NCBI RefSeq assembly: GCF_046546475.1
Contig: NZ_JBKGXS010000002.1
Span: 596,786-660,785 of the forward strand
Length of the DNA stretch: 64,000 nucleotides
Source: Pseudonocardia phyllosphaerae
Lineage (GTDB): Bacteria; Actinomycetota; Actinomycetes; Mycobacteriales; Pseudonocardiaceae
Direction: 5' to 3'
The translations under genes were made by a program, and so were the position numbers. Positions 24,210-32,598 of this stretch are shown piece by piece. The stretch's first letter is position 1. Each line of letters starts with the position of its first letter. The notes under the pieces are model-generated. The model was not told the DNA's origin, made no database searches, and saw nothing but the letters and a program-made list of their open reading frames with translations.

Positions 24210-25393
24210 TTCTCGGCGAGACCGGTCGCCGCGGCGGTGCTGGAGGCGACCCACTCCAGCTGGGAGCGCTGCAGCTGCGCGTCGAACGGGTCCCCGGTGA
24301 CGTGCAGCATCGTGGTCATCCACCAGGAGAAGTGCGTGCACCGCCAGACCCGGCGCAGTGCCCGCTCGGAGTAGGCGTCGGCGGCGCGCGGGTCCTTGTG
24401 CCGCAGCAGGTCCGCGAGCGCCGGGGCGAGGAGGGCGACGTCGGCGACGGCGAGGTTCAGCCCCTTCGCGCCGGTGGGCGGGACGATGTGCGCGGCGTCG
24501 CCTGCGAGGAACAGCCGTCCGTGGCGCATCGGCTGCTGCACGAACGAGCGCATCGGCAGCACCGACTTCCCGGTGATCGGCCCGGGGGTGAGTGTCCATC
24601 CGTGCTCGCCGTGCCCGAGCCGGGTCGCGAGCGCCTCCCAGATCCGATCGTCGGACCAGGTGGCGGCGTCGGTGCCGTTGGGAACCTGCAGGTAGAGCCG
24701 AGACACCGTGGGCGAGCGCATCGAGTGCAGCGCGAAGCCGTCCGGGTGCCAGGCGTAGATCAGCTCGTCGGTCGAGGGCGGCACGTCGGCGAGGATCCCG
24801 AGCCACGAGTACGGGTAGGTCCGCTCCCAGGTCGCGGGCTCCGGGACGGCCGTGCGGCAGGGCCCGAACGACCCGTCGCAGCCGACGACGACGTCGGCCT
24901 CCAGCCGTTCCGCGCGGCCGTCGGCGCGGGTGAAGGTGACCGACGGACGGACTGTGGCGGTGTCGATGGCGGTGTCGATGGCGCTGTCGATGGCGCTGTC
25001 GGTGTCGTGCACGGCGGTGCCGGTGACCTCGTAGACGATCTCCTGGCCGGCCGCGTCGCGGGCCCGGCCGAGGTCGCGGGTGACCTCGGTCTGGCCGTAG
25101 ACGGTGACACTGCGTCCGACGAGGTCGACGAAGTCCAGGTGGTGCCGCGCGCCGGGCCACTGCAGGTACACCCCGCGGTGGACGTCGCCCTCGCGGTCGA
25201 GCCGCTCACCCAGCCCAGCCTCGCGCAGCAGGTCGACGGTGGACTGTTCCAGGATCCCGGCGCGGATGCGGGCCTCGACGTAGGCCCGCGAACGGGTCTC
25301 GACGATCACCGACTCGACGCCCGCGCGGTCGAGCAGGTGGGAGAGCAGGAGCCCGGCGGGGCCGGCGCCGACGATGGCGACCTGGGTGCGCAT
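24182..25393 (-). CDS. pobA: 4-hydroxybenzoate 3-monooxygenase
   Basis: 403 residues, ATG start. FAD-binding GAGPAG (about 9-14), RIRAGILEQSTVDLL (substrate/flavin region typical of PobA), VVGCDGSFGPCR (NADPH/FAD motif) and FLAGDAAHIVPPTGAKGLNLA. Converts 4-hydroxybenzoate to protocatechuate, feeding pcaHG. Unusual: a short repetitive insert (D-S/T-A-I-D units, near residue 132) encoded by a 12-bp tandem repeat, in a surface loop region before the FAD second motif. Its promoter carries the IclR-type motif at 25437. Confidence 0.93.
   Translation of the reverse strand: MRTQVAIVGAGPAGLLLSHLLDRAGVESVIVETRSRAYVEARIRAGILEQSTVDLLREAGLGERLDREGDVHRGVYLQWPGARHHLDFVDLVGRSVTVYGQTEVTRDLGRARDAAGQEIVYEVTGTAVHDTDSAIDSAIDTAIDTATVRPSVTFTRADGRAERLEADVVVGCDGSFGPCRTAVPEPATWERTYPYSWLGILADVPPSTDELIYAWHPDGFALHSMRSPTVSRLYLQVPNGTDAATWSDDRIWEALATRLGHGEHGWTLTPGPITGKSVLPMRSFVQQPMRHGRLFLAGDAAHIVPPTGAKGLNLAVADVALLAPALADLLRHKDPRAADAYSERALRRVWRCTHFSWWMTTMLHVTGDPFDAQLQRSQLEWVASSTAAATGLAENYAGLPIGF
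24960..25007. repeat. 12-bp tandem repeat inside pobA
   Basis: Four successive 12-bp units: GTGTCGATGGCG twice, CTGTCGATGGCG once, then a diverged CTGTCGGTGTCG. It is in frame, so unit-number changes would add or remove four residues (an Ala-Ile-Asp-Ser/Thr unit) in PobA without breaking it. Confidence 0.85.
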
Positions 25394-25436
25394 GGCGCGA
25401 GTGTGGCCGCCGGGGCGCGGCGGCCCCAGGATTTGG

Positions 25437-25451
25437 TGTCACTGAGTGGAA
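25437..25451. promoter_or_regulatory. Operator-like motif TGTCACTGAGTGGAA, pobA promoter
   Basis: Differs at one base from the copy at 23394-23408. Lies 44 bp upstream of the pobA start, in the 166-bp gap before the divergent lipoprotein gene. Confidence 0.6.
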
Positions 25452-25559
25452 ACATCCGGCCATGCGCGCCAAGAACATCGCCCCACCGGCGCTGCTGCGG
25501 CGACACCCCGCGCGTGCCGGGCGAGCCGGTGGTCACCCGCCCGGTAGCGTGCCGGAGTC

Positions 25560-26558
25560 ATGACGGTCGTCCCCCCGCCCGGCCGCCGCGCCGCGGTCGT
25601 CGTCGCGCTGGCGGGCCTCGCGCTCGCATCCTGCGGCTCCCCCGCTCCCGCACCGGCCGCCGCTCCCCCGCCGCCGAGCAGCACGGCGCCCACTGCGGCA
25701 CCGAGCGCCACCACGCAGTCCGCACCCGCTCCGGCGACCGTCCCGACCCGGGATGCGCAGCCCACGCCGGTCGCGGCATCGTGTGCATCCGTGTCCGGAT
25801 TCCCGTGCGAGTGGCAGCCCCGCTTCGACGCCGTACGGCGCACCCTCGCCGAACGCACCGGTGCCCCCGGCTTCGCGGCGGTCTCGCTGACCGACCGGGT
25901 CACCGGCGCCACCTGGACCACCGGCGACGTCGACCGGCCCGGCTGGACCGCGTCGACGATCAAGCTGGCCATCGCCACCGACCTGCGTGAACGCGGCGGA
26001 CTGACCGCGGCCGACCGCAGCGACATGGACGCGATGCTGCACTCGTCGGACAACAGCGCGACCGACCGACTGTGGAAGCGCCACGGCGGCGACGAGATGC
26101 TGGCGCGCTTCCGCGACCGCTACGGCATGCGCACCGTCGAGTTCCAGCCCGGCTTCACCACGAGCACCTACTGGGGCTACGTGAAGTGCTCGACCGCCGA
26201 CCTGGCCGCGATGACCCGCTACGTGCTGGAGAAGACCTCCCCCGCGGACCGCGCCTACCTGACCGCCGCGATGCGCGGCGTCGCCGGGAACCAGCAGTGG
26301 GGCGTGTGGTCGGCGGGCCCGCAGCAGCGGCCCGGCACGAAGAACGGCTGGTCCCAGGAGCGGGACAGCTGGGGCGAGCACTGGGTGACCGCCTCGGTCG
26401 GGTTCGCCGGACCCGGTGAGCGCTACGTCGTCGCCGTCACCGACCAGCAGGCCGCACCGGGCTCGCTGGAGGGCGGCGTGCACACCGTCTCCGACGTCGT
26501 CGCGCAGCTGTTCGACCGGCCCGTTCCGGCGCCGGTCACCATGCCCGAGCCGGACTGA
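25560..26558 (+). CDS. Beta-lactamase-fold serine hydrolase lipoprotein
   Basis: 332 residues, ATG start. Signal peptide with lipobox LALASC (Cys about 22), then a 50-residue Pro/Ala/Thr/Ser linker. Catalytic domain motifs: STIK (Ser-x-x-Lys, in WTASTIKLAIA), SDN (SSDNSATD), and KNG in GTKNGWS in place of KTG. The class A beta-lactamase Glu-x-x-x-Asn omega-loop is not obvious, so penicillin-binding or peptidoglycan-related activity is as likely as antibiotic hydrolysis. Located outside the membrane. Confidence 0.82.
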   Translation: MTVVPPPGRRAAVVVALAGLALASCGSPAPAPAAAPPPPSSTAPTAAPSATTQSAPAPATVPTRDAQPTPVAASCASVSGFPCEWQPRFDAVRRTLAERTGAPGFAAVSLTDRVTGATWTTGDVDRPGWTASTIKLAIATDLRERGGLTAADRSDMDAMLHSSDNSATDRLWKRHGGDEMLARFRDRYGMRTVEFQPGFTTSTYWGYVKCSTADLAAMTRYVLEKTSPADRAYLTAAMRGVAGNQQWGVWSAGPQQRPGTKNGWSQERDSWGEHWVTASVGFAGPGERYVVAVTDQQAAPGSLEGGVHTVSDVVAQLFDRPVPAPVTMPEPD

Positions 26559-26581
26559 GCCCGCCCGCTACCGTCGTCGGC

Positions 26582-27100
26582 ATGCCGCCCGAAGATCGTC
26601 GTGCCGAGCCCTCCCCGGACACGGTGGAGCTGGTCGCCGCACGGTTGAAGGAGCGGATCTACGCCGGCCTGACCGTGATGGCGGTGCTGGCCGGGCACGC
26701 GCTGTCCCACGCCCCGTCGCACCGGGCGACCGCGCTGACGGTGATCGGCACCTCGCTGGGCCTGTGGCTGGCGACGGTCGCCGCCGAGCAGCAGGCGCAC
26801 CGGGTCGTGCACGGCAGCAGCAGCCGGTCGGAGGTCCTCCGCCAGTTCTACGTGACGTCCCCGCTGCTGACGGCGGCGATCGCCCCGCTGGTGCTGATCA
26901 CGCTGTCCGCACTGGGCGCGTTCCCGCTGGAGGGGGCGCTGTGGGCCGCGGTCGGCATCGACGCGGCGTCGCTGTTCGGGTTCGGCGTGCTCTCCGGGCT
27001 GCGTATGCGGGCGCGCTGGTCGTTCGCACTGGTCAGCGGCCTGGTGAACCTCGGCATCGGGGCGTTCGTCGTCGCGGTGAAGGTGTGGGCCGGGCACTGA
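26582..27100 (+). CDS. Small integral membrane protein
   Basis: 172 residues, ATG start, 23 bp downstream of the lipoprotein gene. A charged N-terminal helix (about 1-28) is followed by four hydrophobic segments (about 29-45, 52-70, 96-116, 120-140) and a fifth near the C-terminus. I recognise no domain. It may be cotranscribed with the lipoprotein gene. A hairpin spans its stop codon. Confidence 0.7.
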   Translation: MPPEDRRAEPSPDTVELVAARLKERIYAGLTVMAVLAGHALSHAPSHRATALTVIGTSLGLWLATVAAEQQAHRVVHGSSSRSEVLRQFYVTSPLLTAAIAPLVLITLSALGAFPLEGALWAAVGIDAASLFGFGVLSGLRMRARWSFALVSGLVNLGIGAFVVAVKVWAGH

Positions 27101-27107
27101 GCCCGGC
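27089..27107. terminator. Short bidirectional hairpin between convergent genes
   Basis: GCCGGGC, five bases (containing the stop of the membrane-protein gene), GCCCGGC. It directly abuts the stop of the convergent gene at 27108, so it can serve both directions. Confidence 0.55.
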
Positions 27108-27359
27108 TCAGGCCGCGGGCGGCGGGCCGACCTTGAACGCCACGTCGACGAAGTGGTCCAGCTTCTCGCCGTCCTCGGCACGCAGGAACACCGCGAGCAT
27201 CCGCAGCAGGCACTCGGTCACCGCATCCGGGTCCGACGAGCTGTGCAGCAGCCGCCGCGCCGCCGGGTGATCGCCGGAACGCACCTGCTGGAACAGGCCG
27301 ATCGCCTCGAGCCACGCGCCCTCGCGCGCCACCTGGTTCGCCGACACCGCAGATCCCAC
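27108..27359 (-). CDS. Small conserved-looking protein of unknown function
   Basis: 83 residues from GTG 27359 (VGSAVSANQVAREGAWLEAI). The frame is open to GTG 27407 but that codon lies inside a palindrome that looks like an operator, so the shorter form is preferred. Helical, charged, with VRSGDHPAARRLLHSSSDPDAVTECLLRML resembling a small helical repeat. No membrane segment or known motif. Divergent from the FMN reductase gene. Confidence 0.55.
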   Translation of the reverse strand: MGSAVSANQVAREGAWLEAIGLFQQVRSGDHPAARRLLHSSSDPDAVTECLLRMLAVFLRAEDGEKLDHFVDVAFKVGPPPAA

Positions 27360-27396
27360 CTCTCGCCGTGCAGCCGTGAAGGTCGGCCACAACACT

Positions 27397-27416
27397 AAGT
27401 TCGGCACACCGAACTT
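27397..27416. promoter_or_regulatory. Perfect palindrome AAGTTCGG-CACA-CCGAACTT
   Basis: Eight-base arms with a four-base centre, in the divergent region between the small unknown gene and the FMN reductase (start 27490). A typical operator for a dimeric regulator, but no regulator gene is adjacent. Confidence 0.5.
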
Positions 27417-27489
27417 TCAACCTTCGCCCTGCCGAAGTCGATGATCTACAGTGCCGCCACCACGTACACGACAGCTTGGAGGTACACCC

Positions 27490-28080
27490 GTGACGGAACG
27501 AGTGAGCGTGATCGTCGGCAGCCTGCGCCGGGGGTCCTACGCACGGAAGATCGCGCAGAATGTGCTGCCGATGTTCCCGCCGGAGTTCACCGCGGAGATC
27601 GTCGAGATCCGCGACCTCCCGCTCTACAACTTCGACTACGACGACCCGGAGGTCACCGACGTCGCGACCCCGCCGGAGTACACGCGGTTCCGGGAGACGA
27701 TCAAGTCCTCGGCCGGGGTGCTGTTCGTGACCCCGGAGAACAACCGCACGATCCCGGCGTGCGTGAAGAACGCCGTCGACATCGGATCCAAGCCGAACTC
27801 CGACGTCGCCTGGAAGAACATCCCGGTCGGCATCATGAGCCACTCGATCGGCCGGATGGGCGGCTACAGCTCGCAGAAGAACCTGCGCCTGGCGCTGTCG
27901 TACTTCGACATGCCCACGCTCGGTCAGCCCGAGGTGTTCCTGTCGCAGTCGCGGACGCTCGTCGAGCCGGACGGCACGATCACGCAGGAGTCGACGGTGG
28001 AGTTCCTGCAGAGCTACGTCGACCGGTTCGCCGAGCTGATGACCAGCGAACTCGACGAGCGGGCGGGCGCACAGGCCTGA
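27490..28080 (+). CDS. NADPH-dependent FMN reductase family protein
   Basis: 196 residues from GTG 27490, with GGAGG eight bases upstream. The frame also opens at 27451 but without a ribosome-binding site. Flavodoxin-like fold: VIVGSLRRGSYARKIA (phosphate loop), DLPLYNFDYDD, FVTPENNRTIPACVKNAVDIG (flavin contact, normally PEYNxSxPxxLKNAID) and MGGYSSQKNLR. Reduces FMN or quinones with NAD(P)H in the cytoplasm. Physiological partner not evident from neighbours. Confidence 0.88.
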   Translation: MTERVSVIVGSLRRGSYARKIAQNVLPMFPPEFTAEIVEIRDLPLYNFDYDDPEVTDVATPPEYTRFRETIKSSAGVLFVTPENNRTIPACVKNAVDIGSKPNSDVAWKNIPVGIMSHSIGRMGGYSSQKNLRLALSYFDMPTLGQPEVFLSQSRTLVEPDGTITQESTVEFLQSYVDRFAELMTSELDERAGAQA

Positions 28081-28184
28081 GCGCCCGCCGCCTGGCCGGT
28101 CCGCCCTCATCTGCGCGGCACCCGCTCTGCGCGCGGATCTGCTCCCGGCTCTGCTCACGGGGCAGTCGGCGTAGCGTCGATGCC

Positions 28185-29084
28185 GTGCGCGGCTACGGAT
28201 TCCACCGGGTGGGCGGCCCGGAACAGCAGGGTGTCGTCGACGTCGCGGAGCCGGACCCCTCGGCCGGTGAGCTGCTCGTCGAGGTACGGGCCGCAGGCGT
28301 GAACCCCGGCGACTGGCGGGTCCGCAACGGCTCCTACGGCGTCGCGGGCCCGGCCGTGCTGGGCCGCGAGGTGGCGGGCACCGTGCTCGCGCTCGGCGAG
28401 GGCGTGACCGGGTTCGACGTCGGCGACGAGGTCTTCGGCGGCTGCCCCGGCATGCTCGGCGGGTGGGCGCCGCGGGCGCTGGTCACCGCGTCGTTCACCG
28501 CGCACCGCCCGGACGGCGTGACACCCGAGCAGGCCGCGGTGCTGCCCGTCGCCGCCGGGACCGCGCACGACTTCCTGAACGATGTCGATCTCCCGTCCGG
28601 CGCGACGCTGCTGGTCAACGGCGCCGGAGGTGGCGTCGGCATCCCGCTGGTGCAGCTGGCACGGGCGCGCGGCCTGCGCGTCGTCGGGACCGCGAGCCCG
28701 GCCAAGCACGCACTGCTGACCGAGCTCGGCGCCACCCCGGTGTCCTACGGCGACGGCGTCACCGACCGGATCCGCGCCGCCGCCCCGCACGGCGTCGACG
28801 GCGCCCTGGACCTCGTCGGTGGCGACGCGCTGCGGACGATCGCCGGCCTCGTACCGCGCGGAACGCTGTTCTCGATCGCGGACAAGCCGCTGGCCGCGGA
28901 GCTGGGCGGGCGCGACGTGACGCGGGACCGGAGCACTGCGGTCCTGGCGTCGCTCGCGGGGCTCGTGGCCGACGGGTCGCTCGACCCGCTGGTGCGGGTG
29001 GTGCTGCCGCTGGACGACGCCGGGGAGGCGTTGGGGTTGGTGGAGGGTGGGCACGTCACGGGGAAGGTGGTGCTGGTGCCGTGA
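28185..29084 (+). CDS. Zinc-independent NADP-dependent quinone oxidoreductase-like protein
   Basis: 299 residues from GTG 28185. Medium-chain dehydrogenase fold without zinc ligands: AAGVNPGDWRVRNG, VLGREVAGTVLALGEGVTGFDVGDEV, NGAGGGVGIPLVQLARARGLRVVGTAS (nucleotide-binding turn), GLVEGGHVTGKVVLVP end. Matches the quinone-oxidoreductase/YhdH-like group. Single gene, 104 bp after the FMN reductase. A shared transcript is possible. Confidence 0.88.
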   Translation: MRGYGFHRVGGPEQQGVVDVAEPDPSAGELLVEVRAAGVNPGDWRVRNGSYGVAGPAVLGREVAGTVLALGEGVTGFDVGDEVFGGCPGMLGGWAPRALVTASFTAHRPDGVTPEQAAVLPVAAGTAHDFLNDVDLPSGATLLVNGAGGGVGIPLVQLARARGLRVVGTASPAKHALLTELGATPVSYGDGVTDRIRAAAPHGVDGALDLVGGDALRTIAGLVPRGTLFSIADKPLAAELGGRDVTRDRSTAVLASLAGLVADGSLDPLVRVVLPLDDAGEALGLVEGGHVTGKVVLVP

Positions 29085-29202
29085 GGTAACCGGCTCACCG
29101 ATCGGGCGACACGCCGTCCGGCCGGCGACGTTGCCGGTGATCAGCACCATTCCCCCGCGACCGGTGCATGCTGCCTGAGCACATTCCTGAGGCAGGAGGA
29201 CC

Positions 29203-32200
29203 GTGTCCGAACCGCTGCGCGCTGGTGCGCACGAGAGTCTGCGTACCCACGGCCTGGAGCACGCTCTCCGGCAGGTCAGCGGCGATCTTCAGCCTCAGTG
29301 GCAGCCCGTCGAGGACGCAGTCCAGCCCCGTGTGCTGTCCCGGCACATCGCGTCGGTGCTGGAGCACGCCCTTCACGATCGCTCTCCCCAGGAGCGAGTC
29401 GCCCTGGTCAACCGGCTGATCGAGGTCATCGAGCACTCGCCCGACGACGCGGTCACCGACCTCGACCAGCTCATTGCGCTCACCCGGCAGCTCGGGCCTG
29501 GTTTCTGGGAGGTCCAGCGGCCGATCACGCCCCTGTCGGATGCCGCCCTGCTCACCAATGCCTCCGGCGAGCCGCGGCTGCACAACGCCTTGCAGTCCGA
29601 GTTGTCCAGCGCCGATCACGTGGATCTGCTGTGCGCGTTCATCCGCTGGCACGGCATCCGGCTGCTCACCGACGAGCTGGATCTGTTGCACGAGCGCGGC
29701 GTCCCGTTCCGCGTCATCACCACGACGTACATGGGCGCCACCGAACAGCGGGCCGTCGACGAACTGGTTCGGCGGCACGGGGCTGAGATGAAGATCAGCT
29801 ACGCGTCGGCGACGACGCGGCTGCACGCCAAGGCCTGGCTGTTCCGCCGGAACAGTGGTTTCGACACCGCCTTCGTCGGCAGCTCGAACCTGTCCCGATC
29901 AGCGCTGGTCGACGGCCTGGAGTGGAACGTCCGGCTGTCGTCGGTCGCGACGCCGGATCTGATTCGCAAGTTCACCTCGACGTTCGACACGTACTGGTCG
30001 GATCCCGACTTCGTGGCCTACCACCCCGATAGCCCCGACGACGCCGCGCGGCTGGCAGAAGCACTCGATCAGCGGCGCGACGACAGCACCCCGCTGACCG
30101 GCCTGGAGGTCCGGCCGTATCCGCACCAGGAACAGATCCTGGAAGCGCTCGAGACCGAGCGGACCGTGCACGACCGGCACCGCAATCTCGTCCTTGCCGC
30201 GACCGGAACGGGCAAGACGGTCGTCGCGGCGCTGGACTATCGGCGGCTCAAGGACTCCTGCCCACGGCTGCTGTTCGTCGCGCACCGGCGCGAGATCCTG
30301 GAGCAGTCACGGCGGACGTACCGGCACGTCCTCGCCGACGGAGCGTTCGGTGAGATCTATGTCGGTGGCGAACGGCCGCAGCGGTGGAATCATGTGTTCG
30401 CCAGCATTCAGTCCCTGGCTGCCTACGGCGTCGACAAGATCCCCGCCGACCACTTCGACGTCGTAGTCATTGACGAGTTCCATCACGCCGAGGCCCGCAC
30501 CTACCGGCAGCTGCTTGACCACCTGCGTCCCACCGAGCTACTGGGCTTGACCGCTACTCCCGAACGGTCAGACGGCGCCGATGTCCGGCACCGCTACTTC
30601 GACGGCCGGGTGGCCGCCGAGCTGCGGCTCTGGGATGCGCTCTCGGCCGACCTGCTGGTGCCGTTCCACTACTTCGGCATCAGCGACGACGTCGACCTCA
30701 CCGGAATCGAATGGCGCCGCGGCGGCTACGACATCGCGTCGCTGGCCAACCTCTACACCGGCAATGACGCGCGCGCTGCGAAGATCATCCGGGAGACACG
30801 GGAGAAGGTCACGGACGTCCGGAAGATGCGTGCGCTCGGCTTCTGCGTGTCCGTAGCGCACGCCGAGTACATGGCCCGGGTGTTCACTGCTGCGGGGATT
30901 CCCAGCGAAGCGGTGGTGGCTGAGACCGCGACCGAAGACCGCGGCGGTGCACTGCGCCGGCTGCGGGATCGCGACGTGAACTGCCTGTTCGCGGTCGACG
31001 TGTTCAACGAGGGCCTCGACGTCCCCGAGGTCGACACCATTCTGCTGCTCCGGCCCACGCAGAGCGCGACGATCTTCCTCCAGCAGCTCGGCCGCGGCCT
31101 GCGCCGAGCGCCCGGAAAAGCAGTGCTCACCGTGCTCGACTTCATCGGCCAGCACCGGCGCGAGTTCCGCTTCGACCTCCGCTTCCGCGTACTCACCGGG
31201 AGCTCCCGCAGCCGCCTCATCCGCGACGTCGAGGAAGGGTTCCCGTTCCTGCCCTCCGGTTCGGCGATGGTGCTCGACCCGGTCGCCGAGTCGATCGTTC
31301 TCGACAACATCAAGCGACGCGTCCGGCTGCCACAGGCCGCGCTGATCGCCGATGTTCGCTCGCACGGCGAGTCGGCGCTCGCGCGGTACCTGCGCGAATC
31401 GGGCAGCGAGCTCGCCGACGTCTACCGCAACAAGGGCTCCTGGACGGCGCTGCGGCGAGCAGCGAGGATGAACGTCGCACCACCGGGCCCGGGCGAGACG
31501 GAGCTGTTGCGCCGCCTGTCCATGCTCACCCATATCGACGATCGCGAGCGCGCGGAGACCTACACTGCCCTCGCCGATCCCGCCGGCCCCGCCTACGACG
31601 AACTCACCGAACGCGACCAGTGCCTGGCACGCATGCTGTTCTTCCAGCTGTGGCCCGGGCGCGGGGGCTTTGCCGACTACCAGGACGGATTCGACTTCCT
31701 CCGCCAGCACGAAGCGGTATGCGAGGAAATCCGGGAACTGATGGCCTACGGCCTGGACCAGGCCCGTCACCTCCCGAAACCACTCGGCGAGGGCCTGCAG
31801 AACGTGCCGATGTACAGCCACGCCCGGTACCGGCGGGAGGAAGTACTTGCCGCGCTGAACTGGGCGTCGCTGGACCGCAAAGCCAGTGGTCACGCCACCG
31901 GAGTCGTGTGGGCCCCCGAAACCCAGGTCGACGGGCTGTTCGTCAACCTGCGCAAGACGGAGCGCGACTTCTCCCCTACGACCATGTACCGCGACTTCGC
32001 GCTGCGTCCCGACCTCTTCCACTGGGAATCGCAGAACGCCGCGTCCCCCGAGACTGGGATGGGCTGGCGCTACCTCAACCACGGAGCGGAAGGGACGCAC
32101 GTCGTCCTGTTCGTCCGCGACGCCCCGAAGGACGACATCGGCGAGGGTGCACCGTTCCTGTGCCTGGGAGCCTGCGATTACGTCGAGCACCAGGGCAGCA

Positions 32201-32280
32201 AGCCGATCGCGATCACCTGGAAGCTGCGGCGGGAGATGCCGGGCGAGACGTTCCGGGCGGCGAGCGTCGTCGCGTCGTAG
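29203..32280 (+). CDS. PLD-nuclease / SF2 helicase / DUF3427 protein
   Basis: 1025 residues from GTG 29203, after GGCAGGAGGA. Order: about 110-275 phospholipase-D-like nuclease with a single HKD motif (H208-x-K210, GSSNLS at 226-231), about 300-470 helicase ATPase (Walker A ATGTGKT at 333-339, DEFHH at 424-428, TATPE at 450-454), about 500-640 second RecA domain (VDVFNEGLDVPEVDTILLLRPTQS, QQLGRGLRR), and about 740-1020 a DUF3427-like domain. One HKD per chain implies nuclease dimers. The architecture is common near mobile and defence genes. Its job is not established. It converges on an HD/nucleotidyltransferase operon with 68 bp of 3' overlap. Confidence 0.9.
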   Translation: MSEPLRAGAHESLRTHGLEHALRQVSGDLQPQWQPVEDAVQPRVLSRHIASVLEHALHDRSPQERVALVNRLIEVIEHSPDDAVTDLDQLIALTRQLGPGFWEVQRPITPLSDAALLTNASGEPRLHNALQSELSSADHVDLLCAFIRWHGIRLLTDELDLLHERGVPFRVITTTYMGATEQRAVDELVRRHGAEMKISYASATTRLHAKAWLFRRNSGFDTAFVGSSNLSRSALVDGLEWNVRLSSVATPDLIRKFTSTFDTYWSDPDFVAYHPDSPDDAARLAEALDQRRDDSTPLTGLEVRPYPHQEQILEALETERTVHDRHRNLVLAATGTGKTVVAALDYRRLKDSCPRLLFVAHRREILEQSRRTYRHVLADGAFGEIYVGGERPQRWNHVFASIQSLAAYGVDKIPADHFDVVVIDEFHHAEARTYRQLLDHLRPTELLGLTATPERSDGADVRHRYFDGRVAAELRLWDALSADLLVPFHYFGISDDVDLTGIEWRRGGYDIASLANLYTGNDARAAKIIRETREKVTDVRKMRALGFCVSVAHAEYMARVFTAAGIPSEAVVAETATEDRGGALRRLRDRDVNCLFAVDVFNEGLDVPEVDTILLLRPTQSATIFLQQLGRGLRRAPGKAVLTVLDFIGQHRREFRFDLRFRVLTGSSRSRLIRDVEEGFPFLPSGSAMVLDPVAESIVLDNIKRRVRLPQAALIADVRSHGESALARYLRESGSELADVYRNKGSWTALRRAARMNVAPPGPGETELLRRLSMLTHIDDRERAETYTALADPAGPAYDELTERDQCLARMLFFQLWPGRGGFADYQDGFDFLRQHEAVCEEIRELMAYGLDQARHLPKPLGEGLQNVPMYSHARYRREEVLAALNWASLDRKASGHATGVVWAPETQVDGLFVNLRKTERDFSPTTMYRDFALRPDLFHWESQNAASPETGMGWRYLNHGAEGTHVVLFVRDAPKDDIGEGAPFLCLGACDYVEHQGSKPIAITWKLRREMPGETFRAASVVAS

Positions 32281-32590
32281 GCGGCCTCACGCCGGATAGA
32301 AGAACTCGGCACTCAGCGATCACGGCTTCGCGTAGCTCCAGATGCAGCGCACGGCGCGCCACGAGATCAACCGGGCGACCGAACAGGCACGTGAGTTCGT
32401 CGCTGAGGTTCTCGATCTCCCAGCCGAGCCGGGCGTCGGACTGGAGTTCGTACAGCAGGTCGATGTCGCTCTGGGCAGAGTCCTCGCCGCGCGCAACGGA
32501 GCCGAACACCGCCAGCGTCGCGATGCCATAGCGGCGGCAGATCTGAGCCAGCCGGTCTGTATCGAACTGGCTCGCGTCCACCGGCGACAA
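32213..32590 (-). CDS. Minimal nucleotidyltransferase (MNT/MntA-like)
   Basis: 125 residues, start GTG or ATG-equivalent at 32590, eight bp after the HD gene. FGSVARGEDSAQSDIDLLYE (29-48) is the nucleotidyltransferase signature with GS and the catalytic DxD. Residues to about 98 match the family (LREAVIAECRVLL). The last 27 residues are basic and Ser/Pro-rich, read out of sequence antisense to the helicase 3' end, so the original stop may have been lost. MntA-type proteins usually pair with a HEPN (HepT) toxin, which is absent here. An HD-domain gene takes that place. Confidence 0.82.
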   Translation of the reverse strand: MSPVDASQFDTDRLAQICRRYGIATLAVFGSVARGEDSAQSDIDLLYELQSDARLGWEIENLSDELTCLFGRPVDLVARRALHLELREAVIAECRVLLSGVRPPTTRRRSPPGTSRPASPAAASR

Positions 32591-32598
32591 CGCCGCTG

